Source: Anaerolineaceae bacterium
GTDB lineage: Bacteria > Chloroflexota > Anaerolineae > Anaerolineales > Anaerolineaceae
Reading direction: 5' to 3'
Assembly (NCBI GenBank): GCA_030620065.1
Contig: JAUXFJ010000027.1
Coordinates: forward strand, 1 to 11,266
DNA: 11,266 bases
Shown one piece after another: positions 1 to 7,100 of this stretch. How positions within the stretch are numbered: the first letter of the stretch is position 1; each line of letters begins with the position of its first letter. A program made the position numbers and the translations under genes. The notes beneath the pieces were generated by a model. That model was not told the origin of the DNA. It saw nothing but the letters and a program-made list of their open reading frames with translations, and did not search any database.

Positions 1-1804
1 AAATAGTCACCCCTTCCTGTGCGTAAACAGCTTCCACGCCCTCACACCCAATCAGCGCTTCCGCCTGTAAAGACCCCACATCTGCGCGTAAATATATATG
101 GGTAAGCTTGGCGTCCCGCACAAGCTGCCAAAAATCATCAGTACAGCCAGTTATCCCCTGCGCCTGCTTTCCCCAAGCACTGATCTGATTAGACCAGGCG
201 CGATCCTCACCAAAGCCATAAAAAACCGTTGGTGCCAATATCCAGCGCCCTGTTAAGGGTAGTATCCACGCCCCTCCGTCCACGCCGCGCGAAACCTTAT
301 ACCCCCATTCTGCTGTATTGATAAAAAAGCGCGCCTCCTCAGTGGTATTGTTCTCAATCCACTCTAGCGCCCGCATATCTGCCTGGGTAGCCAAAATGGT
401 ATTCGCATTGATGATATTACCCGTCTCTTTAATCCCCCAGATCATCGCACCTGAAGTGATCAGCACAAGAAAAATATATCCCAGCCGTTGGCGCTTAGCA
501 AATCGGCTGATCAAGTCCCCAATCGCTACGCTCAAGCCCGCTGTCAGCAGGGTCAGAGGCAGAAACATTACAATCGCAAAATGATCTTCCCGAAAACTGC
601 CAATTTCGAGACCCCAAGGCAACGATTGCACGACCAGGATCAAGCTCCACCAGGCAAAGACCCGCAGCTTGGGTTTCCAAAATGCCAGGATCAGACTCGG
701 CAGCCCCAAGAAAAGTAAAATATGCCCGCGCTTCGGTCCCATCAGATACCAAATATATTCCCACTGTCCAGTGTTGTTAAAAAATCCACCAATATCTTCG
801 GGCAGGTTAACGCCTATCTTTGAGGACACTACCGAAAGCTGTATCACGCGCAGCATCCATGGTCCCACCAGCGCCAACCCAGTCGCAGCGCTCAAACCCA
901 ACATCGTTAAAGGCTTCCAATCCAATTTTCGCGCCCGCCAACCAGCAAATAAATAGGCAACTCCAAGCACGATGAAAAACAAGGCTAAAAGTATTGCCGC
1001 AAAATAATGCGCCAACAATGTGCCTGCTGTGAACAGGACAATTGCTAACCAATCCCACCGCCCCTGTCCTTCACGCAGAACTTTGATGGCAACGGCCATA
1101 GCCAAAGGCATGATCACCAATCCGGTCAGCAGCGTATAGCGTCCCCAGGTAAGATAATATGCCGGCATCTGGGTGAAAAAAGCTGTCAGCAGCCCTGCTA
1201 ATACCGCAGGGCGCCAGTCTTTGAACAGCGCCTTGCCGAGCGTATAGACCGATAACCCAATCGCTGCATTTAGCACCTGTCCTAGGATAAGCACAGCCTG
1301 GTCAGGGCTCAACTGGCTTAATACTGAAAATTCAGCCGTGAAAGAATGAAAAGCGAAATGATAATAGAAGGGTACTGGCAGATAAGGACTCAGATCAATC
1401 GGTAATCCTCCTGTTTCGATGATCTTCCTGACGATCAAAACATGGTGCAGCGAATCCACCCAGGGTGGTAGTATCAGTTCTACCGCCTGGTACAAACGCC
1501 AAGCAGTCAGCTCAACAAAAACCAAAGCCACCCCCAGCCAGGCCCAGGATGCTTTTATATCATGCCGCTTAAAGATGCCCCACAGGCTTAATCCCAGCCA
1601 CACCAGCAAGAAAACCAACAGCACCGCTAACGTGATGCGCTGTTTGACAACAAAGAATAATTGCGCCGCCAGTGCATTGATGCTGACGCTGATGCCAATA
1701 ATCTTCGCCAACATCTCAACAGGGTCATCATCGCGCCTGCCGAACCAGATCCACCAGCACAGACCCGGAAGCAGTAAAGCCAATCCCGCAATCAATATCA
1801 TCAT
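1..1804 (-). CDS. Polytopic GT-C-like membrane protein, 3' end outside the window
   Basis: The frame is open from an ATG at 1804 to the left edge, giving 601 visible residues without a stop, so the C terminus is missing. It starts with a signal-anchor-like segment (about residues 3-20). Many hydrophobic segments follow, roughly at 36-52, 57-78, 86-100, 170-190, 198-212, 222-240, 252-285, 298-316, 360-376, 382-396, 408-428 and 441-457. The last visible 140 residues are more polar and look like an extracytoplasmic domain. Between the early helices lies a loop with PPWVDSLHH (113-121), then GGLP, a P-rich stretch and YYHFAFH (147-153). An acidic residue in the first outer loop is typical of GT-C glycosyltransferases, which use lipid-linked sugars, and D117 would fit. 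No DUF or substrate is assigned; a PMT- or DUF6541-like family is possible. The start ATG overlaps the folK stop (ATGA, 1804-1801), with GGGAG about 12 bases upstream, so translation is probably coupled. A second in-frame ATG follows at once. Confidence 0.8.
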   Translation of the reverse strand, partial: MMILIAGLALLLPGLCWWIWFGRRDDDPVEMLAKIIGISVSINALAAQLFFVVKQRITLAVLLVFLLVWLGLSLWGIFKRHDIKASWAWLGVALVFVELTAWRLYQAVELILPPWVDSLHHVLIVRKIIETGGLPIDLSPYLPVPFYYHFAFHSFTAEFSVLSQLSPDQAVLILGQVLNAAIGLSVYTLGKALFKDWRPAVLAGLLTAFFTQMPAYYLTWGRYTLLTGLVIMPLAMAVAIKVLREGQGRWDWLAIVLFTAGTLLAHYFAAILLALFFIVLGVAYLFAGWRARKLDWKPLTMLGLSAATGLALVGPWMLRVIQLSVVSSKIGVNLPEDIGGFFNNTGQWEYIWYLMGPKRGHILLFLGLPSLILAFWKPKLRVFAWWSLILVVQSLPWGLEIGSFREDHFAIVMFLPLTLLTAGLSVAIGDLISRFAKRQRLGYIFLVLITSGAMIWGIKETGNIINANTILATQADMRALEWIENNTTEEARFFINTAEWGYKVSRGVDGGAWILPLTGRWILAPTVFYGFGEDRAWSNQISAWGKQAQGITGCTDDFWQLVRDAKLTHIYLRADVGSLQAEALIGCEGVEAVYAQEGVTI

Positions 1805-2274
1805 AGTTCTTTTACTCCCGCAACATCCGCTTCAGTCAGCAGCTCTGTAATGGTCTTACCCAACACAGGGTGCACAAACTGTGGAGCAATATCCGCCAGC
1901 GGCACCAGTACAAAAGCACGCTCATGCATCCTTGCATGCGGAATTTGCAACTGTTCCATCTCCAAAATGAGCTCATCATAAAACAATATGTCCAGATCGA
2001 TCATGCGCGGCCCATTACGAAAAGTTTTTTCTCTTCCAAGTCTTTTCTCAATGTCTTTAAGCCAATTCAATAGCTCCAGAGGTAATAATTCAGTCTCAGC
2101 CTCCAAGACCTGATTGAGGAAATCTGCCTGCTCAATGTAGCCCCAGGGAGTGGTTTCATAGATCGCTGAAGCCATAATAATTCGCACCTGCGGTGCCAGG
2201 GCTTGGCGCGCCTTTTCCAGATTGGCAAGGCGGTCACCCATATTGCTGCCCAGAGCTAAATAGATATGCGTCAA
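1801..2274 (-). CDS. folK: 2-amino-4-hydroxy-6-hydroxymethyldihydropteridine pyrophosphokinase (HPPK)
   Basis: This cytoplasmic enzyme transfers pyrophosphate from ATP to 6-hydroxymethyl-7,8-dihydropterin, the step before dihydropteroate synthase in folate synthesis. At 157 residues it has the usual HPPK length. Visible family motifs in order are YLALGSNMGDR (5-15), YETTPWG (39-45) with DFLNQV after it, R81 and GPRMIDLDILFYD (88-100), and IPHARMHERAFVLVPL (111-126). D93 and D95 match the two Asp residues that bind magnesium. The start is TTG. An in-frame TAG lies four codons upstream, and the next ATG (M12) would remove the LALGSN strand. A strong AGGAG sits six bases before the TTG. The gene follows hom by nine bases and overlaps the membrane protein gene by four, so it is the middle gene of a tight cluster. 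No other folate gene is in view. The assignment is secure. Confidence 0.96.
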   Translation of the reverse strand: MTHIYLALGSNMGDRLANLEKARQALAPQVRIIMASAIYETTPWGYIEQADFLNQVLEAETELLPLELLNWLKDIEKRLGREKTFRNGPRMIDLDILFYDELILEMEQLQIPHARMHERAFVLVPLADIAPQFVHPVLGKTITELLTEADVAGVKEL

Positions 2275-2280
2275 ACTTTT

Positions 2281-2285
2281 CTCCT
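2281..2285 (-). promoter_or_regulatory. Ribosome binding site that fixes the TTG start of folK
   Basis: AGGAG lies six bases upstream of the TTG at 2274. The same bases overlap the TAG stop of hom (2284-2286), so a ribosome finishing hom is placed on the folK initiation site. This supports both the TTG start and translational coupling. Confidence 0.75.
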
Positions 2286-3315
2286 ATTTACTTACCGCAT
2301 TCAAGAAATCAGCAAGCAAGCCAAAAGCCGTTGTTTCAGGACCAGGATTGCTTTCCAATAAGCCTAAGCCGGGTAAAACATCCAGTTCAAAAAGCACAAA
2401 AGAACTTGTGCCACTAACACTAAATAGTGCTGAATCGGCACCGACACGCTGTGGCGCCACGCAGGCAGTGAATTTTCCACCTTCGTATCCTGCTGAGCAC
2501 ACCAGCTTCCACTTCTCTCCCGCTTCCGCAGCTTCACGGATCATCTCCAGGCTGATACCGCGTATACCAATGCGGTCAACCTGCTGCGGCGTGAGAGGTA
2601 CGTCCATTAAAACGGTACTGAGTGCTGCCACCTTGATCGCCGCGTCCCAGCCGTCCACGTCATTGCTGGGATCCGTTTCCGTGATACCAATCGATCGGCC
2701 ATAGGTAATGGCTTCTTCCAGACTCTTACCCTCAGCCATCAAGTCCAGCAGCAAATTCGTACACGAGTTGAGAATCCCATGAAAGCCCAATAACTTCGCA
2801 CCCATAAGGGGTTCTCTGAAGAGCGCAAACACTGGCGCGCCATCCATCACTGCTGATTCAAACATAAACCGCCGTTGCTTTGCCTCAGCCAGTGCTTTCA
2901 GCATTCGATAACCATGCACCACCGGCCCTTTATTGGCAGTGATAGCATGCATTCCAGCGTTCAGTCCTGCTTTGAGATACTCAATTGCCGGTTGACCGCT
3001 TTGCAGGTTGACTGGCGTGGTCTCAAAGAGCACGTCCCCGGGGCAAGCGCGGATGAATGCTGTCGAATCCCCCACAAAAGGCTCCTGGCTGAGCACATTC
3101 AAGGATTCACCCTTCTCGACCATGATTAATGCTCGCTCCAGGTCTATACCAGCAGTATCTATCGCCTGTCCATGCCGGCCTGTGCTGATACCTGTTACGC
3201 AAAAACTCACATCATGATCTTTCTTTAATTCCTGCTCTTTCTTGAGAAGCAGGCGTGTAAAAGCACGCCCCACATTGCCAAAACCAACTAAAACTAAGCG
3301 ATAATGTTGTGTCAT
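2284..3315 (-). CDS. hom: Homoserine dehydrogenase, short form without ACT domain
   Basis: It reduces aspartate semialdehyde to homoserine with NAD(P)H, the branch to threonine and methionine. The 343 residues begin with a Rossmann fold, VLVGFGNVG (8-16). ETTPVN (98-103) and TANKGPV (126-132) follow, with K129 at a conserved lysine. The catalytic segment reads GRSIGITETDPSNDVDGWD (206-224), then AAIK. E213, D219, D224 and K228 fit the substrate-binding and catalytic positions, and the segment fits the family signature except for Gly at its first position. The chain ends soon after the catalytic domain, so the regulatory ACT domain of longer bacterial enzymes is absent and threonine feedback through it is not expected. 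The ATG at 3315 has GGAGGG eight bases upstream. hom lies 117 bases after the DUF3090 gene and nine bases before folK. One oddity is GILNSCTN (180-187), where many homologues have GxxNGTxN. A related NAD-dependent dehydrogenase with another substrate cannot be fully excluded. Confidence 0.88.
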   Translation of the reverse strand: MTQHYRLVLVGFGNVGRAFTRLLLKKEQELKKDHDVSFCVTGISTGRHGQAIDTAGIDLERALIMVEKGESLNVLSQEPFVGDSTAFIRACPGDVLFETTPVNLQSGQPAIEYLKAGLNAGMHAITANKGPVVHGYRMLKALAEAKQRRFMFESAVMDGAPVFALFREPLMGAKLLGFHGILNSCTNLLLDLMAEGKSLEEAITYGRSIGITETDPSNDVDGWDAAIKVAALSTVLMDVPLTPQQVDRIGIRGISLEMIREAAEAGEKWKLVCSAGYEGGKFTACVAPQRVGADSALFSVSGTSSFVLFELDVLPGLGLLESNPGPETTAFGLLADFLNAVSK

Positions 3316-3316
3316 T

Positions 3317-3329
3317 CCTCCAGCCCTCC
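3317..3329 (-). promoter_or_regulatory. Tandem Shine-Dalgarno-like sites before hom
   Basis: Two purine motifs precede the ATG at 3315. GGAGGG (3329-3324) has a normal eight-base spacer. A second GGAGG (3321-3317) is only one base from the ATG and is too close for ordinary use. The upstream one probably works; the other may be chance or may influence initiation. Confidence 0.6.
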
Positions 3330-3432
3330 AAGAAATTCAATTAAATAAGAATCTCTAGATTTCACCTATAAACAGCTCACACGCTGACGGCTAGCGCTCA
3401 GTAATTATTGATAGTCCCACAATTCCCTGAAA

Positions 3433-3960
3433 TTAATTCTTATGACCATTGTTTTTAGGTGAAAATTCATCAATCGGTAAGATTGGCTCGCCGGAGGATG
3501 GCCAAACCGGGAGCCCTCTGCTGACAACTTCAATTCCCCAGCGCGCCAAAGCCCATACCTGAGATCGATGACACCAAAAACGCACCACCCCCAAGTCCTC
3601 CACTTCCTCAGTACCGGTCATGTCCTGATGCGCAATGAGTACCAGAAGATCCGCCTCAATATCATACCCAAGGCTCAACTCTCCAACCCGAAAAAGTGGA
3701 TCTACCGGCGGTTTGATACGCATCTCATCTTCCACAAACGCGGGAAAGGCTTCGGGTAGCTCCGGAAATTTATGCGCCAGTTCAGCCATGAACTGTTCAA
3801 CACCTAAAGCCAGCGTCTGAACCTGGATCTTCTCAACTAAAAGCGTAACGATCTGCTCACCCTCACGCCCCTGAAGATAAAATACGCGTTCGCCAGGTTT
3901 TCCGATTGCATCCACAGTAATAAACGAAGTTGGATTTAAATCAAGATCTATCTTGGCCAT
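3433..3960 (-). CDS. DUF3090 family protein with degenerate C-terminal ribbon
   Basis: The 175-residue soluble protein matches my recollection of the DUF3090 family, whose biochemical role is unknown to me. Recognisable parts are the N-terminal strand with GKPGERVFYLQGREG (20-34), a helix with a VEK start (42-44), FRVGELSLGYD (90-100), a strand with hydrophobic-acidic alternation, and the C-terminal segment from about 148. In the relatives I recall, that end reads roughly CPxCGxPxDPxGHxCPxxNGH, a small metal-binding ribbon. Here it reads WPSSGEPILPIDEFSP (153-168) and ends NNGHKN, so the expected Cys positions are Trp, Ser and Ser and the ribbon can hardly bind metal. The only Cys left is C130. 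In Actinobacteria the gene often neighbours a histidine phosphatase gene, but here it stands alone between dnaE and hom. The ATG at 3960 has no strong Shine-Dalgarno, and a candidate promoter lies about 50 bases upstream. Family confidence is good; function is unknown. Confidence 0.8.
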   Translation of the reverse strand: MAKIDLDLNPTSFITVDAIGKPGERVFYLQGREGEQIVTLLVEKIQVQTLALGVEQFMAELAHKFPELPEAFPAFVEDEMRIKPPVDPLFRVGELSLGYDIEADLLVLIAHQDMTGTEEVEDLGVVRFWCHRSQVWALARWGIEVVSRGLPVWPSSGEPILPIDEFSPKNNGHKN

Positions 3961-4016
3961 AAATATCCATACTGCACTGAATTAATGAAATAAAGTGATA
4001 TGCAATTTCTAATCGG

Positions 4017-4044
4017 ATTCTACCAGACTTGACAGCTCGTCCAA
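4017..4044 (-). promoter_or_regulatory. Candidate sigma-70-like promoter of the DUF3090 gene
   Basis: On the minus strand a -10 box TAGAAT (4022-4017) is preceded by TGG, giving an extended -10. A -35-like TTGGAC (4044-4039) lies 16 bases upstream. Transcription would start near 4010, about 50 bases before the ATG at 3960. It lies downstream of the dnaE terminator candidate, which fits a separate transcript. It could also drive hom-folK, since no better promoter is visible in the 117-base gap before hom. Confidence 0.45.
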
Positions 4045-4073
4045 ATAAAACTTGCTCCCTTCGCTCCACCTAT

Positions 4074-4111
4074 AAAAACAATCTCCTTGGTACAGCTCAA
4101 GTTCAGGGAGA
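4074..4111 (-). terminator. Probable terminator after dnaE
   Basis: Reading the minus strand, TCTCC (4111-4107) pairs with GGAGA (4086-4082), with two more inner pairs after one mismatch. The sequence then runs into TTGTTTTTAT (T-run at 4078-4074). It is 78 bases after the dnaE stop. The stem is short and the loop long, so it is a moderate candidate. Confidence 0.45.
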
Positions 4112-4188
4112 AAGTAAGAAAGTATTTACTATTGTTGATAAGCTATTAGCAACGCCCGCTCAGTATTTTTGTGTACCCTGATACACGC

Positions 4189-7100
4189 CTAATAAAATGG
4201 CGCAATCTCAATATTCTTTTCCCCCATCAGTCCAGTCAGTTTAGTAACCAGGATGTCGTTTAATCCGGTGGTGTCACTTGGAAAATCGAGCACGTAACAG
4301 TGGTCATTTTCAAACACACGGAAAGCAAAACGATCCTTTCCTGGTCGAGAAACTAGCACACCGTGGATGCGGCGCAGGCGTCTAATATCTCGATCTTTAT
4401 CGCCACATGAAACCAGCGTGATCACCAGCTTGCGCGGCGGCAGGTTACGGTTGCTATCCGGTAACACCTTGGTAGATTCTCCTGCTGGCCTGACCATATG
4501 ATAAGCACCTATGGACTCCTTGGGAATCTTTTGATCTCCACCATCAGTTTGCGCTTTTGGCATCTCTGCTTCTGGAGCGCTTCCTTCTTCCGCCTGCAAT
4601 GGTTCTTCCTCTTCTCCGGATTTCTCACCAGTCTGGTTCACTTCTCTAGTCACATTTTCTTCCTCAGGGCTCTCATCTTGAGAAAGGTCATCAAACTCTT
4701 TCCTTAAAGCTTCCCGATTATCATCCGATGTCTGAGTTTTGTCTTTTTTTCCATCCTTACTCGCGGATTCATCTAACCCAGCGACGTCAGGCAAATATGC
4801 ATTCAATGCCTGCTCCGTTTGCGTCGCCGATGGCTCTAATTGTTCCTCATCAACGGGCAAGTCCTCCACCCTGAACAGGCTCAAGCGGCTGACCAACACT
4901 TTGGGGTCGCCTCTCTCCTTATCAACACGTCCTTCTGCAATGAGGATATTGTCAATATCCACCAGGTGATAATACTTTTCCCAAGTAGAGGGGAAAACGA
5001 CCAATTCGATCTGCCCGTAAATATCCTCCAGCGTCACAAAAGCCATATTTTTGTTCGATTTTGTCAGATAGGGACGGTAACGGTTAACCATACCAGCCAC
5101 GACAACCTTTTCCGTATCCTCTACCTCAACAAGCTGGTTAGCAAAATGTGTAACTCTTTTTTTGAGCACCTTCATATGAGCGCTCATGGGATGGTCAGAG
5201 ACGTAAAGCCCAAGTAATTCGCGCTCCCAGTCCAATTGTTCGCGCAGGTCAAAATAAGGTGCCTCCATTAAAATGATCGTTCCACTCGCAGCCGAGGTAC
5301 CATCAAACAACATCATCTGACCAACCTCAGCCGCCCTAAAGTAACTAGTGCTCACTGAGATGATCCGTTCAAGCTCACGCAGCATCGCCACACGTGGACC
5401 AAAGACATCCAAGGCCCCAACTTTAATCAGACATTCCAATGGACGCCGGCCTACTTGTCTTAAATCTACCCGTCTGGCAAAATCCGTCAAGTTCTTAAAG
5501 GGTCCCTCCTTACGTGCTTCCAAGATCAAATTAACTGGATTCTGCCCAACGTTCTTAATTGCCCCCAAACCAAAGTGGATTGCCGAATTTCCATCTGCTT
5601 TATCTTCAATCGTAAAGTCATAATCGCTCGCAGTCACATCCGGGGGCAATATCTCAATCCCCATCGCCCGACAGTCAATCACATACGCGGCCACTTTATC
5701 AGCAACGTTCTTCCAGGCAGAAAGCAGAGCCGTCATATATTCAACTGTATAATGCAGTTTCAGATATCCAGTTTGAACTGCAATCATACCGTAATCAGCC
5801 GCATGGCTTTTATTAAAACCATAGCGCGCAAAATTCTCCCAATCCGTAAAAATCTCTTCAGCAACGCTCTTCTCGATACCCTCAGCCTGCGCACCCTTGA
5901 TGAATTTCTTGCGGTGCTTCATAATAGATTTTTTCTTCTTCTTGGAGATCGCCTTGCGCAAGTCATCCGCATCACGCGCAGAATACCCCGCCAGTTCCAT
6001 GACAGCTTGCATGAGCTGCTCCTGATAAACAGGAAGGCCAAATGTATCCTTGAAGATTGCTTCAAGCTTCTCGTGCTGGTAGCTAACTGGCTTCTCTCCA
6101 TGCATACGCTCAATATAATCAGGGATAAAATCCATCGGGCCAGGCCGGTATAGTGCGACCATTGCGATCACATGCGCTAATTCTTGCGGCTGCATTTGAG
6201 TGATATAGCGCGTCATCCCTGTTCCTTCCAATTGGAACATCCCTGCAGTATGCCCCGCACTGATATACTCAAAAACCGCCGAATCATCGACGGGAATATT
6301 ATCAAGATTAAAGCTCTTGCCGTGCCGCAATTTAATTAAGTCGCAAGCCCGAGACATAACCGTCAGAGTCACCAAGCCTAAAAAGTCTACCTTCAGCAAG
6401 CCAAGCTGATCAATGATCGCCATCTCATATTGAGCAACCGTCTTGATTGGAAGATCATCAGTCTGACTGGTCGGGCGGTGCAGCGGGATGTAATCAATGA
6501 TCGGTCGGTCAGTGATGATCACGCCTGCGGCATGCGTGCCTACATTGCGCACCGTCCCCTCCATTCTGCTGGCTGTTTCAATCAAGCGCTTGAAATATGG
6601 CGCCGAATCACAGAGATCACGTAACTCTGCAGATTCCTTTAGTACGCCTTCAATAGTCACCGGTTTCCCCGCAACAGCAGGAATCATTTTCGCCGCTAGG
6701 TTAACTTCCCCGAGCGGAATATCCATCACACGCCCCACATCACGAATCGCCCCACGTGCCCCCAATGTACCAAAAGTGATGATCTGAGCAACCTTGTCAG
6801 AACCATATTTCCGGCAGCAATATTCCATCATATCTGCGCGGCGGTCATCCTGAAAATCAAGATCAATATCCGGCATGCTCACGCGCCCCGTATTGAGGAA
6901 ACGCTCAAATAAGAGTTTGTGTTCAATCGGATCCACCAGGGTAATATCCAGTGCATACGCCACCAGCGAACCAGCAGCTGAGCCGCGTGCGTTATACCAA
7001 ATACCCTCCTCTTTAGCATAACGGCATAGATCCCATACAATCAGGAAGTAAGCATCAAAGCCCATCTCATGGATTACCGCTAATTCCGTGTCCAAACGTG

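Noticed and set aside
495..1058. Two minus-strand open frames (495-764 and 807-1058) in a different frame from the membrane protein
   Set aside because: They overlap one continuous coding frame with clear transmembrane pattern that runs unbroken from 1804 to 1. They are frame shadows, not evidence of a frameshift.
1419..1850. A 143-codon + strand open frame
   Set aside because: It is antisense to the membrane protein and the end of folK, has no recognisable motif or convincing ribosome site, and the minus-strand genes explain the sequence.
3384..3401. An imperfect palindrome (CTGA...TCAG) between the DUF3090 gene and hom
   Set aside because: The stem is only four base pairs with poor inner pairing and no T-run follows on either strand, so I do not call it a terminator or operator.
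4029..4034. A perfect TTGACA on the + strand
   Set aside because: No -10-like hexamer lies 16-18 bases downstream (TTGCTC at 17), and no + strand gene follows.
4161..4176. A small GTGTA/TACAC hairpin just after the dnaE stop
   Set aside because: On the minus strand it is followed by AAAAATA and not by a T-run, and the stem is only five base pairs. The hairpin at 4074-4111 is the better terminator.
3961..4188. A possible RNA gene in the 228-base gap after dnaE
   Set aside because: I could not find a tRNA cloverleaf or another conserved RNA fold here. The gap is explained by a terminator and a promoter candidate.
5575..6153. A 192-codon + strand open frame
   Set aside because: It lies wholly opposite dnaE, which has strong family motifs throughout. 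Its translation shows no family motif and only antisense-like composition.
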